Shown piece by piece: positions 44,620 to 54,950 of a DNA stretch of 64,000 nt. The number at the start of each line of letters is the position of its first letter. Position 1 is the stretch's first letter. This DNA is from Rhizomys pruinosus. Taxonomy: Eukaryota > Chordata > Mammalia > Rodentia > Spalacidae. Location of the stretch: positions 1,292,849-1,356,848 of the forward strand of contig VZQC01007129.1 of the NCBI GenBank assembly GCA_009823505.1. Direction: 5' to 3'. The notes beneath the pieces were generated by a model. The model saw only the letters and a program-made list of their open reading frames with translations, was not told where the DNA came from and did no database searches. The position numbers and the translations under genes are program-made.

Positions 44620-44845
44620 ACTTTTTTAAAAATATATTTTGACATTTATTCATTTTAGGGTGTGGGGCTGAGTGGTGTTGGGTATGTGCAGGGTGTGCAG
44701 GCCTGCCGTGGCATATGTATGGAGGGTAGAGGATGACCGTGGGAGCTTGTTTTCTCCTGCTACCACGTGGGTTCCAGGATTGCACCCAGGGCCTCAGAAT
44801 CGCTTACAGGCACCCTTACCTACTGAGTCACCTCGCCAGCCTGGG
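44620..44845 (-). repeat. Old B2/B3 SINE
   Basis: AT-rich tail, GTGCAGGGTGTGCAGGCCTG, GAGGGTAGAGGATGACCGTG, CCACGTGGGTTCCAGGATTG and TACTGAGTCACCTCGCCAGC. Strongly diverged. Confidence 0.65.
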
Positions 44846-45076
44846 CTTGTTTTTGTCACTGTTGCTGTTTGGGTCAGCGTGTCCTGAGGCCAAGTCTTGG
44901 GGCCCTTGTGGCTCAGAGAAGGATTCAGTTCAGGAAGAAGCTCAGACTGTGTCCAGCAGAGTTGGGGTGACAGAGAACAGCGAACATGGAGCCAGTGTAG
45001 GGAAGTGATCACGGCAACTTTAGCAGTAATAAAACTCAAACAAAATGTGATTAATATTTTATTGTTTACACATCCC

Positions 45077-45425
45077 TGGTTTGGATATGGTTGAGTTTGT
45101 CCCCCAGGAGTTGGAAGCCTAGTTCTCAATATGTTGACCTGAGGGTAGTGGGTCTTTAAGATGCAGGACCTGCCAGGAGGTGGGTGAGTCTTACTAGGAA
45201 AGGGGAGGTTGTTACAAAGGAGCTAGTCTGGCCCCTCTTCTTGTCCTGGTCCTGTCTGGCATGTGATCTCGTCCTGTCTGTTGTTCCACATGCCGCCATC
45301 TACCCTGGAGCTCCTCACAGAGCCCTGCCTAGCTACATGATCTTGAAACTCTAGAATTGTGAGCGAAACAAACCTCTTAACAAAGTTACCCAAACCTTGA
45401 GAAATTTGTTAGCATAACAGAAAAT
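45077..45425 (+). mobile_element. MaLR-like LTR
   Basis: TGGTTTGGATATGGTTGAGT, TGTCCCCCAGGAGTTGGAAG, GGACCTGCCAGGAGGTGGGT, CTAGAATTGTGAGCGAAACA and GTTAGCATAACAGAAAATG follow MST/MLT-type LTR order (GAACTGTGAG-AAATAAA). Ends are approximate. Confidence 0.5.
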
Positions 45426-45514
45426 GCTGATCTGAGAGTACTTGGAATTTTTATTTGACTTAATATTTTAAAGAGCAGAATGAAGTACAATTTATTAAGG
45501 CATAATATTTTTCT

Positions 45515-45673
45515 TTTCTTTTTTTTTCTGTCTTTTTGAGACAGGGTCTCCCTGTAGCCCCAGGTGTCCTGGAACTCACTCTGTAGACCAGGCTGGCCTT
45601 GAACTCACAAAGATCCTCCTGCCTCTGCCTCCCCAGTGCTAGGACTAAAGGTGTGGCCACCACACCAGGCTAT
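45515..45673 (-). repeat. B1 SINE
   Basis: TGTCTTTTTGAGACAGGGTC, CCCAGGTGTCCTGGAACTCA and GTGGCCACCACACCAGGC. Direct repeats GCATAATATTTTTCTT flank it (about 45499 and 45674). Confidence 0.95.
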
Positions 45674-45689
45674 AGCATAATATTTTTCT

Positions 45690-46227
45690 TAGGTACAGCA
45701 TTTTAGTTTATATTCAAAATATTTTTGACTTTTGAATATTTTATTTCAGATGATAATTTGGTAATTTCCCCCTACAGAGGAAGGGATGCTAAAAACCCAT
45801 TCTGGGTGTCCAATTTGGTAGGCACACCTTTGCCAAGGAACTAACCAGACTGAGGCAAGTCCCTGATGGACCAGAACACTGGTCATCTTCCTATCTGTCA
45901 GATCAGGCCATGCAAATGGCTGAGGGACTGACCTCTGTGTCATGGTCACACAGTAACTGGTAGGACACAAAACACAGACACTGAACTCAGACCAGGATAG
46001 GTAAGCCATAGAATCTCTCTGATCTTCAGATTGTCCCCTGTAAAGCAGAAGTGAGAGTTATACCTTCACAAGTGACTAAAGCATTCCAGGAGGCAACAAG
46101 CCACACTCTGCTAGCCTACAGTTGGCATCCAGGGCTGGCAGCTATGATTAGTCACATAATTTGCACACACTGAGAATTGGCAAGGACGAGAAGGGTAAGA
46201 AATTGAATAAAGTGTGGGTGTTGTTGT
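45690..46227. other. No gene or clear repeat recognised
   Basis: Unique-looking sequence. No exon is supported. Confidence 0.4.
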
Positions 46228-46471
46228 TTTAGATTTTCTTCAAAATTTATTGTTATGTGTGTTTGTGGGGGCGGTGCTTTCCTGTCTGTATGTCCATCAT
46301 GTCCACTACATGTGTGGGGGTGGCCACAGAGGCCAGAAGAGGGTGTCAAGTCCTGTGGAACTGGAATTAGTACAGGTGGTTGTGAGCCACCCAGTGTGGA
46401 TGCTAGGAATCAAGCCTGGGTCTTTGGCAAGGGCAGCAGGTGCTCTTAACCACTGAACCATCTCTCCAGTT
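46228..46471 (-). repeat. B3 SINE
   Basis: GAGGCCAGAAGAGGGTGTCA, TGTGGAACTGGAATTAGTAC, CAGTGTGGATGCTAGGAATC and CTTAACCACTGAACCATCTC, closing TCTCCAGT. Confidence 0.88.
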
Positions 46472-47508
46472 TGGGTGTGGATGGTCTTATTATGACCTGA
46501 GGCAACTGTGGAGACCAGAAGGCTTATTTGCTCACTTCCAAGTTCCAGAGATCTGATTTCTCAAGAGAAACTGGAAATGGGATGTCGGAGTGAAACCTAC
46601 CATTTTAAAATGTGGCTCAAGGCTTTTCCAAGATGGTGGCTCTTGAGGCAGCAGGGTGCATTCTGAGCAGCTAAGGGCAAAATCAGGGAGAGAGACCTAG
46701 GGACCCCCAAGAGCATTGGGGAGCATCGGAGGTGGTCTGAGGGCATTTGGATCCTTAGTGACTAAATTTTGGCACTGTAGACATCACCCAAGGGCATCAG
46801 GCAACAACAGAGAAAGGCCCTGTGTCTGCTGAGCCTTTCTCCTACTGAACCCCAGTACAGACCTTGGCGCCTGGCCCTGGGGGATCGGCTGATAGATTAG
46901 GGTGGTGTACAGTGGTTCCGTGAGTACACCTCACGAGGTGGGTGATTGGGGCTCACCCCACTTGGATGGGGGAGATGCCAGCTGCATTGCAGCAGAAGCA
47001 TTGTGACCTTCCAGCCCACAAGACTAGGAGTCCTGGGGTCCTCTGGGTGCGAGTTTCCAGGCCTGGGGGGTTCGGGACAGCTTGGGTGTTCCATGGCTTA
47101 GTCCGTTGGCTGAACTGTTTACTGGTTGTGTGAGGGGTGTTGGTCTGTACAGTGTTAGGATAGAGTTGAGATTTTTGAAGCCTAGAGTGTCCACACCTGT
47201 GCATCAATTAAGAAGTCAACGAACACCTGAAGAGTATAACCAACTCAATGTCAGCTCAATAAGCACCTAGGCTTCACACTGGAACCACTCCCAACAGAGG
47301 CTACCCAAATTCCTACAGCTCAACACAAACAACTTGAAAAGGATGGGAGAAACTCTTAATAATAGAATGGATGAAGTAGAAAATAGAATATCAAGATTGG
47401 AAGACAATATTGAAGAACTGGATAAATCAAGTAAAGATTATGAAAAATTAAAAAAAATCCCCACAAGAATGGAATAACCAGGAACTGTGGGATACTATGA
47501 AAAGACCA

Positions 47509-47676
47509 ATACTCACCTGTCAGGGGAGATACCATGATCAATAAGGTGGTTTTCCCAGGGCGAGGCTCATTCATTGCACTTGGAATGTGCTGACTGACCC
47601 CTGTGATTTCCCCAAATTCGGGAAACTCCACTGCATAATTTGTGGTAGTAGGGGACTGCATTTGCACTCTCCCCTG
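47509..47676 (+). pseudogene. U1 snRNA retropseudogene, full length
   Basis: Starts ATACTCACCTGTCAGGGGAG (U1 has ATACTTACCTGGCAGGGGAG) and continues ATACCATGATCA, AAGGTGGTTTTCCCAGGGCG, TGATTTCCCCAAATTCGGGA, CTGCATAATTTGTGGTAGTA and CTCTCCCCTG. It is 168 bases against 164 in U1; the difference is a 4-base TGAC duplication near 47592. An A-rich tail (47677-47683) follows. Target duplications GAAAAGACCAA lie at 47499-47509 and 47684-47694, so it was inserted by L1 machinery into L1 ORF1. Changes at the 5-prime splice-site-pairing end and loops, and the absence of snRNA promoter elements in the L1 flank, argue against function. Confidence 0.96.
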
Positions 47677-48319
47677 AAAAAAAGAAAAGACCAAATCTAT
47701 GTATTACAGGGATAGAAGAGGAAGAAAACTCACAGGATAATGATATGGCCCAGGTCTTCAACAAAATTTTAGAGGAAAAATTTCCCAAATTAAAGCAAGA
47801 GATACCCATGCAAGTATTAGAAGCATATAGAACTCCAAGCAGACAGAACCAGAAAAGAAATTCTCCACACCATATCACAGTAAAAACACTAGATGTTCAC
47901 AGCAAATAAAGGATACTGAGGACTGCAAAAGAAAAACAGCAAGTTACCTACAGAGGAAAGCCTATCAGAATTACAGCTGATTTCTCAATGCAGATGATAA
48001 AAGCCTGGTCCAAAATATTCCCAGTTCTAAAAGACTGTAGATGCCAACCCAGAGTACTTTTATCTGGCAAAAAATGTCTATTATAATTGAAGGAGAAAGG
48101 AAAATTTCCATGATATAAATAAATTGAAAGAATTCCTCTCCAATAAGCCATCCCTGCAGAGAATACTTCAAGCAATACAAAGAGCAGAGGGCAGAGATGA
48201 CTATAACCAATCAACACCAGAAAACACATGATACTACCACCATGGAAATAGAAACTTAGGGTAAGAATGTATTAGAAATCAAAATAATTGGAAACAATTT
48301 AATTCTCTAAACAACAGTT

Positions 48320-48568
48320 TTTTTTTAATTTTTAATTTTATTTATTTATGTATGTGTATCAATGTACTGTCTGCATGCAGGTTTGTGCACCTGTGTCGTG
48401 CAATGCCGTGGAGGTCAGAAGAGGGTGTCGGATTCCCCTGGAACTGGAGTTCTCCTGGAATTGGAATTTCAGACGGTTCTCGACCGCCATGTGGGTGCTG
48501 GGGATCGAACCTTGGTCTTCTGCAAGAGCGGTCAGCACTCTTAACCGCTAGGCCATCTCTCCAGCCCC
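48320..48568 (-). repeat. B2 SINE with internal duplication, inside L1
   Basis: GTCTGCATGCAGGTTTGTGC, GGAGGTCAGAAGAGGGTGTC, duplicated TGGAACTGGAGTTCTCC / TGGAATTGGAATTTCAG, CTTAACCGCTAGGCCATCTC and TCCAGCCCC. Flanked by AAACAACAGTTTT and TCAACCACAGTTTT. It separates ORF1 from the ORF2 start of the L1. Confidence 0.95.
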
Positions 48569-48814
48569 TCAACCACAGTTTTAAATTTCAATGGAATGAA
48601 TTCTCCAATTAAGAGACAGAGACTAGAAGAATGGATTAAGAAACAAAACCCTTCTTTTTTTTTTCTTCTTGTCTCCAAGAAACTTACCTCACCTTTAAAG
48701 ATAGATATTATCCCAAGGTGAAAGGAGGTTAAGCATAATACAAGTAAATGGCACTAAGAAAGAAGGAAGAGTTCTTATGCAAATACTAGATAAAACAGAA
48801 TTCAAGGTTGTGTT

Positions 48815-50960
48815 TTGCATGGGGGATATTTGATCACTAGGTAGAACATCTTTGGGGCAGATAGGCAGGTTTTTTGCCAGACCTATGTGGTGTGTTTCTG
48901 AATATCTGGAAATATTTGGTTGGCCAGAGCCTGCCTCAAGACTTGTAGGGTCATTTTAAGGTTTTTATTTTGTGGTGATGTGTTTGGGGGAACCGGCCCA
49001 TTTGGCTGGATGGGCATAAATTTTGCTAAGTTTGGTAGAAAATAAGATACTTGTACTGGATTGAAGTGATTAAATGTTTCTAGAGTGGCATGGTATAAAT
49101 ATTAAAGCCAGTTTACTAATGCTCTAAATGGGATTATAACCACACGGGGTTGTGGTTGATTTACAGTCCATTCCTGGCTTGTACTGGACTTCCCGTTGTA
49201 GATTTGGATTAAAGGGGCATAGGCAAGTAATGGGTTACCTTTGGTCTGTGTCTATTATGAAAGTGTTACTTTTGATATCTGTTCTTCCCATTTCAAGATA
49301 ACTTGACTCAAGAAAAGCTAGGTTTACTTCCCTGAACTAGTGGCACGAACCCTAGAAGGAGACAGTTTGGATGGACTTGGTAAATTTTTTCAGCTTAATT
49401 CTTGTCAACAGGTATGTTCCCTGTTATTGGAAAACTACAAACCAGGATATGGGGTTTGGGAAAGTAAGATTACTTATGTTTGTAGTAAATTGTTTATATT
49501 TAAGATATGCCTAAAATTGTTTAAATTTCTCTTAACAGCTTTCCCTGCTTATCCTATGGTATTAAATTCCTTTCAGTCATTGTTTATGACAGGCTTCTTA
49601 GGCTTTTCTTCAAGCTTTATCTAAATATGATGCAGTAATTAAAAGTACCAGATTGGTGTAATTTATCTTTTCTGGATGCTTAGTGCCCATACCTAAGGCC
49701 CATACCAAACTGGCCAAGGGATTTAAGGGCACCCTGAGGTCAATTGGTCCTTGGGGATTTTGTGCAAGGGCATCTCAAATGTTCTGCAATTGTGAGTCAC
49801 CAGGCTTCCTGTGCAGGGAGGTCTTTGAGATATACCAACAGAACCCTAGCCAGTGTCCAGTCTATAAAGAGGAAGCTCAATATAGAGGGAAGTCACCTTG
49901 TGCTCCAAAGGGAAGCCCGGTCTAGCAAGACCTGACCTTGTCCTCAGTAGATGGAAGTGGTTAAGAATGGCCAGAAGGAGCCAGGCCCTCCCCCCCCCTG
50001 CCAAAAACAAAAAACAAAAACAAAATCAAAAAACCTGAGTGTCTCCTGAAGACCTCAAATAACCTTGACAGAATAAAGTTTGGTTAATCTGAGCTAACTG
50101 TGTGGACTTAAGCACCCAAAAAGAAAGTATAACCAAAATATAGTTAATATATTCCCTTTAAAGCCTGAAAAACTGTACCTCCAGATAGTGGGCATAAAGT
50201 TATATGAAATAATGTTAAACTGGCATAAAAACCTTAGATCTTGGCCTTGATTAACAGAGTAGGGTCACCTGCAGCCAAAGGACAAGTCCACTATTGTTGT
50301 TAATTAATGCTCAATAATAAAATTTCTTCTTTCATTCTAGCAACTATCTAAGTAGAAACTCATATCCTGACTATTTGAAAGCCTGAAAAGCAGATCCTGA
50401 GTCCAGACATCATGGCCAAATGAACAGGAGAAACCCCTGGTCAAGAGATTCTAGTGGACTTTGGAGTTGGACGTTGGAGTCCATCCTGTTCTCACTTCTC
50501 CTGGCCCCTGCCCAGATCCTGTACCGATCACTCCTGCCTTCATTTTGCTTTCATGGGCACCAGTCAAGGTTTTTTTCCTTATATAGTTAAGCTTGGGGGT
50601 CTTTCAGATTAACCCTCTGAATAGGGGATATCCCAGTTGCCACACCTAATGTCCATTTTCAGCAAATCAGAGCAGTCAGTGTCCAAGTTCTTTTCTGGCA
50701 ATTGGAGTGACCCTTTTCAGAGGGTAATATAACTAAATAGGAGCTAAACAAAAGTTGATTAGGCAGTTTAGGGATGAGACTCTCCAAATTAACCAGATTC
50801 TTTCTCAGCTGAGAACTCAAGGCTTCCTGGACCATCCAGTAAACACATATCCTTCTGGTAGCCCTGAAAGAGCAGGAAAAGTAGAAAGGGTAGAGAGAAG
50901 GGAAGAAAGAGAAGTACATACCAAGCCCCACAGATTGATTCTTATTTCACCAGAATAAGA
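48815..50960 (+). mobile_element. Unclassified retroelement-like copy B
   Basis: Aligns with copy A (39270-41760) along most of its length in the same orientation. Examples: GAAAACTACAAACCAGGATA (A: GAAAACTATAAATCAGGATA), GGTTAATCTGAGCTAACTGT (A: GGTTAATCTGGACTAACTGT), AGCCTGAAAAGCAGATCCTG and ATTAGGCAGTTTAGGGATGA. Many substitutions and indels separate the two, so they are separate insertions of an old family or an old duplication. No protein domain could be read. A C-run and an (AAAAAC)n tract occur at about 49989-50032. Confidence 0.65.
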
Positions 50961-51079
50961 AATGGAAATCCCCTTTTTTGTTCTTGTTGCTTTGTTTTGT
51001 TATTGTTATTTTACATTGTTTCTGTTTTCCTGTGAAAAGAAAAAGGTACAGAAAAATATTTTTTAAATGTGGCTCAAAT

Positions 51080-51081
<2 letters not shown>

Positions 51082-51113
<32 letters not shown>

Positions 51114-51241
51114 CTTTTTGAGATAGGGTCTCCCTGTAGCCCCAGCTATCCTGGGACTTATTCTGTAGACCAGGATGGCATTGAACTCCCAACGATCAGT
51201 CTGCCTCTGCCTCCCAAGTGCTAGGGTTAAAGGCATGTGCG
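51082..51241 (-). repeat. B1 SINE with 30-base T-run
   Basis: About 30 T, then ATCTTTTTGAGATAGGGTCT, GTAGCCCCAGCTATCCTGGG and CCTCCCAAGTGCTAGGGTTA. It stops at GGCATGTGCG, short of the usual CCACCACGCCCGGC end. Confidence 0.93.
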
Positions 51242-51414
51242 TTTAATCAAACTACCACATATCATGGGCTGAAAATGACCCAATGGGTGGTCAGTTAATC
51301 ACCACACTCTTAAGAAAAGATAGATTCTGAAATCCAATGAGTCTGTGCTTTGAGGAGCATAATCCCTCTCTATCCTTATCTCTTCTCTATCTTTCAGCTG
51401 CAAGTATGTTAGGA

Positions 51415-51520
51415 GACTATCAGCCACTTTTCCCACTGTTGTGACAAAATACCTCACAAAAGCAATTTAAGAAAGGAAGGGCTAGCTAGGTGTTGACCCA
51501 TGCTTTTAATCCCAGAGGGA
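51415..51520 (-). repeat. Scraps of MaLR-type LTR and B1
   Basis: CACTTTTCCCACTGTTGTGA + CAAAATACC matches an LTR end. GACCCATGCTTTTAATCCCA is a sense B1 scrap. Both are truncated. Confidence 0.5.
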
Positions 51521-52237
51521 GTCAGTTTTCCTTAGTGGTGCATTACCTGGTAGGTTGATCTGGCTCCAAGGGATAGACCCACTCCAAGAGGATTTTGGAA
51601 ATATAGATTGGACTCATTAGGCCGTACAAAAAGAACAAATAATGATAGAGGACATGAAGTCAGGGGGGATATTAAGGTGGGGGTGGAGAGCGGAGAGGGA
51701 GTCTGAATATGATCATAGTACATTGTATGAAATACTTGAATTAAAAATATTTTTAAGTTATCTGTTTTAATTCAGTGTTTTCAAATCTCTTTTTTTGTAT
51801 CTGGTACTTTAAGGACATATTTTTAGCTATTCTTCGATAGTGACAGTTTCACTTCCCTTGTGCAGTGTTAATGCCATGGTTACACTGTGCAGTGCCTATC
51901 CATATCTATGGATGTTCCACATCTACAGATTCAACCAGCTCAGAAAAGCACCCATCTATGGTGAGTATGCAGACTGAGTTTAATTGTTATTCTTTCAGAA
52001 GACAGTATAATTGCTTACATAGCATTTACAATGTGCTAAGCAGGTCAGCTTGCTTATGGAAGGGTGTCTACAGATTACAGACAAATAGTACACCATTTCA
52101 TATAAGGGATTAAATATCTGGGTCAGGGAGAGAGGGTCCCTGCACCGGCCCCTTGTAGATACTGAGAGGAAACTAGATATTTCTTTATGTTCTGTGTCCC
52201 CTCACAGGGAGGTGTAGACATTACAATAGCTAAGAAT
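51521..52237. other. No gene or clear repeat recognised
   Basis: AT-rich, unique-looking. Part may be a further degraded L1 tail (GTGTAAAT-type words and AAAGGGAT blocks are not convincing). Confidence 0.35.
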
Positions 52238-52440
52238 AGGGGTTAGAGAGGTAGCTCCGTAGTTAAAAACACTCACTGGCTGCTCTTGCAGAGGACCGAG
52301 GTTTGTTTCCCAGCACCCACATGATGGCTGACAACTGTCTGTAACTCCAGTTCCAGGAGATCCAATGCACTCAATGGCGTGGCATGTGTGCACTTACATG
52401 TATGCAGGCAATACACTCATCATGTACATAAAATAAAATA
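52238..52440 (+). repeat. B3/B2 SINE, sense
   Basis: GGTTAGAGAGGTAGCTCCGT, CTGGCTGCTCTTGCAGAGGA, CCAGCACCCACATGATGGCT and CTGTAACTCCAGTTCCAGGA, with the AATAAAATA tail. One unit only at the site of the 17-bp duplication. Confidence 0.9.
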
Positions 52441-52480
52441 TTTTCAATATTTAAAAAATAACCAAGAATGTTTTCCATGC

Positions 52481-52836
52481 TGTATTAGTCACTTTTCTGT
52501 TGCTGTGATAAAACACCAGACCAAGGAACTTATAAAAGGACGAGTTTATTTGAGCTTACGATTGGCAGTTCCAGGGAATGAGAGTCCATTGTGGTGGGAG
52601 GCGTGGCGGCTGGATCTGGAGCAGCAAACAGAGGGTCACATCTCACAAAGAGCATAGGAAACAGAGAGGGCAACTGTAGACCATGAGGCTTGTTAAAACT
52701 CACTAAGCCTGCCCCCAGTGACACACTTCCCCCAGCATGGCCACACCTTCTAAGACCTCCAAAAACAGTGCCACCAACTGGAGACAAATGTCTGAATACT
52801 TACAGCCTATGGGGGACACTCATGCAAACCACCACA
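52481..52836 (-). mobile_element. MaLR-type solo LTR with perfect target duplication
   Basis: Starts TGTATTAGTCACTTTTCTGT and ends CATGCAAACCACCACA (TG...CA). The 5-bp duplication CATGC lies at 52476-52480 and 52837-52841. The antisense polyadenylation region (TATAAAAGGACGAGTTTATT) sets the orientation. Length 356 bp. No internal sequence adjoins it, so it is a solo LTR. Confidence 0.9.
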
Positions 52837-52841
52837 CATGC

Positions 52842-53186
52842 CATCAAGAGCATTTTTTTTTGCTTCATTGAGGGTAAATTACTGAATTCCCCATATACTT
52901 TAGTGAGATCCAAATCAGATAGGGCCATAGCAACTGTTGTTTTCTCAGATCCCACTGTGGCTCTATTTTTCTCCCTTTATTTTACAAACCATTTAAAATA
53001 ATGTGCTTATTTGTCCCTTAGTCTGATTTTGCTGAGTTCGTCTTTCAGGTGTTGTTTAGCATGTTCCTCTGGTACACTGCCAGCCATGGCCGCAGTCATA
53101 ACCTAATCAGGATGAGGAGTTCAAGGAGACTTGGTTTAGTGATGGGAGCAGACACCAGGGATCCAGCCTACATCCAGTAACCCAAT
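52842..53186. other. No gene or clear repeat recognised
   Basis: Unique-looking sequence after the solo LTR. Confidence 0.4.
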
Positions 53187-53240
53187 ACCCCCCTCCCCTC
53201 CCCTCCCCTCCCCTCCCCTTTCCTCCCCTCCTCTCCCCCT
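53187..53240. repeat. (CCCCT)n simple repeat
   Basis: About eight CCCCT units followed by a pyrimidine-rich stretch up to about 53265. Confidence 0.95.
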
Positions 53241-53261
53241 CTCTTCTTCCTCTCTTTCTTT

Positions 53262-53335
53262 TTTAGTGCAGGAGATTGAACTCAGCATGTTAGGCATTTT
53301 TACCACTGAGCACCATCCTCTGCTGTCCCTTTGAA
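53262..53335 (-). repeat. ID/B4-like SINE fragment
   Basis: AGGAGATTGAACTCAGCATG, TTTTACCACTGAGCACCATC form an antisense ID-like core. Confidence 0.55.
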
Positions 53336-53444
53336 CTAAATGACTTCTCTGCTAGAGGAAAACATTTAGGCAAAATATTTCTAGGCACAGGGAAGGATTG
53401 TCTGCAAAGAACTCCAATAGCACAGGGAATAATTCCTATCATTT

Positions 53445-53740
53445 GAAATTTAGGATTACAAAAAAAGAGGCTGCTATCCAGTAAAGGAAATAATCAACAT
53501 CATCAAGAGACACCTACAGAAGAGGGGAATATCTTTACCAACTATACACCAAATGGGGTTAGTATCTAGAATCTGTGAAGAGCTCTAAAAACTAAACGCC
53601 AAAAAAAAAAAAAAAAAGCCCAACCAGTAAACAAGCTAATGAACCGAATAGACAGTTCTCAAAGGAAGAAATACAAATGGCTAGTAAGTGTTTGAAATTG
53701 TTTAACAGTCTTAGCTAATAGGAATGACTGTCAAGAAAAT
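53445..53740 (+). mobile_element. LINE-1 ORF2 fragment, sense
   Basis: AAATAATCAACATCATCAAG, AGACACCTACAGAAGAGGGG, TACACCAAATGGGGTTAGTA, AAAAACTAAACGCC and GACAGTTCTCAAAGGAAGAA + ATACAAATGG follow rodent L1 ORF2. Continues at 54535 after SINE and LTR insertions. Confidence 0.75.
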
Positions 53741-53744
53741 GGAT

Positions 53745-54530
53745 GTTTATCTGTAATTCCTGCACTTGAGAGGCTACAGCAGGAAGATCACCATTACTTT
53801 GAAGCCAGATTGGGCTAATAGAAAGTTGCTGGCCAGCCTGGGTTACAGAGTGATACATTGTCTCAAAACAGTAGGGGAAAAAAAGGGCTGGGGATGTTGC
53901 CTAGTTAGTAGGATGCTTATCCTAGCATGCACAAAGCCCTGGGTTCCACCCTAGTACCACATACACTGGGCATGAATACATCTGCGATTCAAAATAGTCA
54001 GAAGTGGGAGACATAAGGATCAGAAGCTCAAGGTCATGCTCAGCTAATAGTGAGTTCAAAGTTGTTCTAGTTTGTCTTCCATTGCTGTGACAAAACACTC
54101 TGACTAACACCAACTTGGGGAGGAAAGGGTTTATTCAGCTTACATCTCCTGGGTCACAGTTCATCACTCAAGTAGCACAAGGCAGGAACTCAGGGCAGGA
54201 ACCTGGAGGCAGGAGCTGAAGCACAGGCCATAGAGGAATGCTGTTCACTGGCTTGCTCCCCTGGCTCATGCCCAGCCTGCCTTCTTATACGGTACACAAC
54301 AACCTGCCCAGGGTGGCACCACTCATTGTGGGTTGGGCCCTCCCACACTGCTCGACCATCAAGACAATACTCCACAGATGTGGCCACAGGCCAATCCAAT
54401 GGAGCCAATTCCCCAATTGAGGCTCCCTGAACCCAGGTGTGTCAAGTTGACACTAAAGCTATCCAGCACAAAAGTCAACCTGGGATACATGAGAACCTGT
54501 CTCGAAATCCAACTAATCAACCAAGAAAAC
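53745..54530 (+). repeat. B4/ID-like composite SINE, split by an LTR
   Basis: A B1-like stretch (ATCTGTAATTCCTGCACTTG to GATACATTGTCTCAAAACAG) is followed by an ID-like core (GGGCTGGGGATGTTGCCTAG, AAAGCCCTGGGTTCCACCCT) and a B4-like 3-prime part. That last part is cut by the LTR at 54063-54470 and resumes CAACCTGGGATACATGAGAA + CCTGTCTC. Confidence 0.6.
54063..54470 (-). mobile_element. MaLR-type solo LTR with perfect target duplication
   Basis: Starts TGTTCTAGTTTGTCTTCCAT and ends AAAGCTATCCAGCACA. The 5-bp duplication AAAGT lies at 54058-54062 and 54471-54475. Length 408 bp. This copy is the best anchor for the related LTRs at 7.7, 23.2 and 42.0 kb. Confidence 0.92.
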
Positions 54531-54534
54531 AAGA

Positions 54535-54950
54535 ACAGTAAGAACACCTGCTGGTGAGGATGTGGAGAAAGAGGATCCTTTATAGCATGGTGGAAAGGAA
54601 TCTAATTAGCCCAGCTACTGTGGAAATTACTATGGAGGCTCCTCAAAGAGCTAAAAATACAGCTACTACATGACTTGGCTATGCCACTGCCAGGCATAAA
54701 CCCAAAGGACTCTCAATCCACAGACTGCAAAGACACTTGCACAACCATGTTATTACTCCTCTACCCACAACAGCCATGATATGGAAGCAACCCAGATGCC
54801 CATCAATAGATGAATGGAGAAAGAGTAGTGAAGTGTAATGGAAGGCAGCTGTAAGAAAATGAATGGTACTGGAGGTCTCATGTTAAGCCAAACAGCCAGA
54901 CTCAGATCATTGGCATTTCCCCTCATATGCAGAATCCAGGTTAAAATGTA
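54535..54950 (+). mobile_element. LINE-1 3-prime part, sense
   Basis: AGAACACCTGCTGGTGAGGA + TGTGGAGAAAGAGGA, GGAAATTACTATGGAGGCTC, AAAAATACAGCTACTACATG, CTACCCACAACAGCCATGAT, GATGCCCATCAATAGATGAA and GCATTTCCCCTCATATGCAG are in rodent L1 3-prime order. Confidence 0.8.

Larger units (their letters stand above)
46620..48812 (+). mobile_element. LINE-1, sense: 5-prime UTR, ORF1, start of ORF2; disabled
   Basis: CCAAGATGGTGGCTCTTGAG at about 46629 resembles the YY1-type start of mammalian L1 5-prime UTRs. From ATG 47343 a frame encodes a coiled-coil piece (MGETLNNRMDEVENRISRLE) up to a TAA at 47476. After the U1 insertion, ORF1 RRM/C-terminal landmarks follow: VFNKILEEKFPKLKQEIPMQ, EAYRTPSRQNQKRN and a KEKQQVTYRGKPIRITADFS block. 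The start of the ORF2 endonuclease follows the B2 (MNSPIKRQRLEEWIKKQNP, then CLQETYLTF-like sequence). Stops and frameshifts are present. ORF1 protein normally binds L1 RNA; this copy cannot make it. The element ends abruptly near 48812 where copy B begins. Confidence 0.85.

Noticed and set aside
47356..47878. Minus-strand frames over the U1 copy
   Set aside because: They are shadows of the U1 retropseudogene and the sense L1 ORF1.
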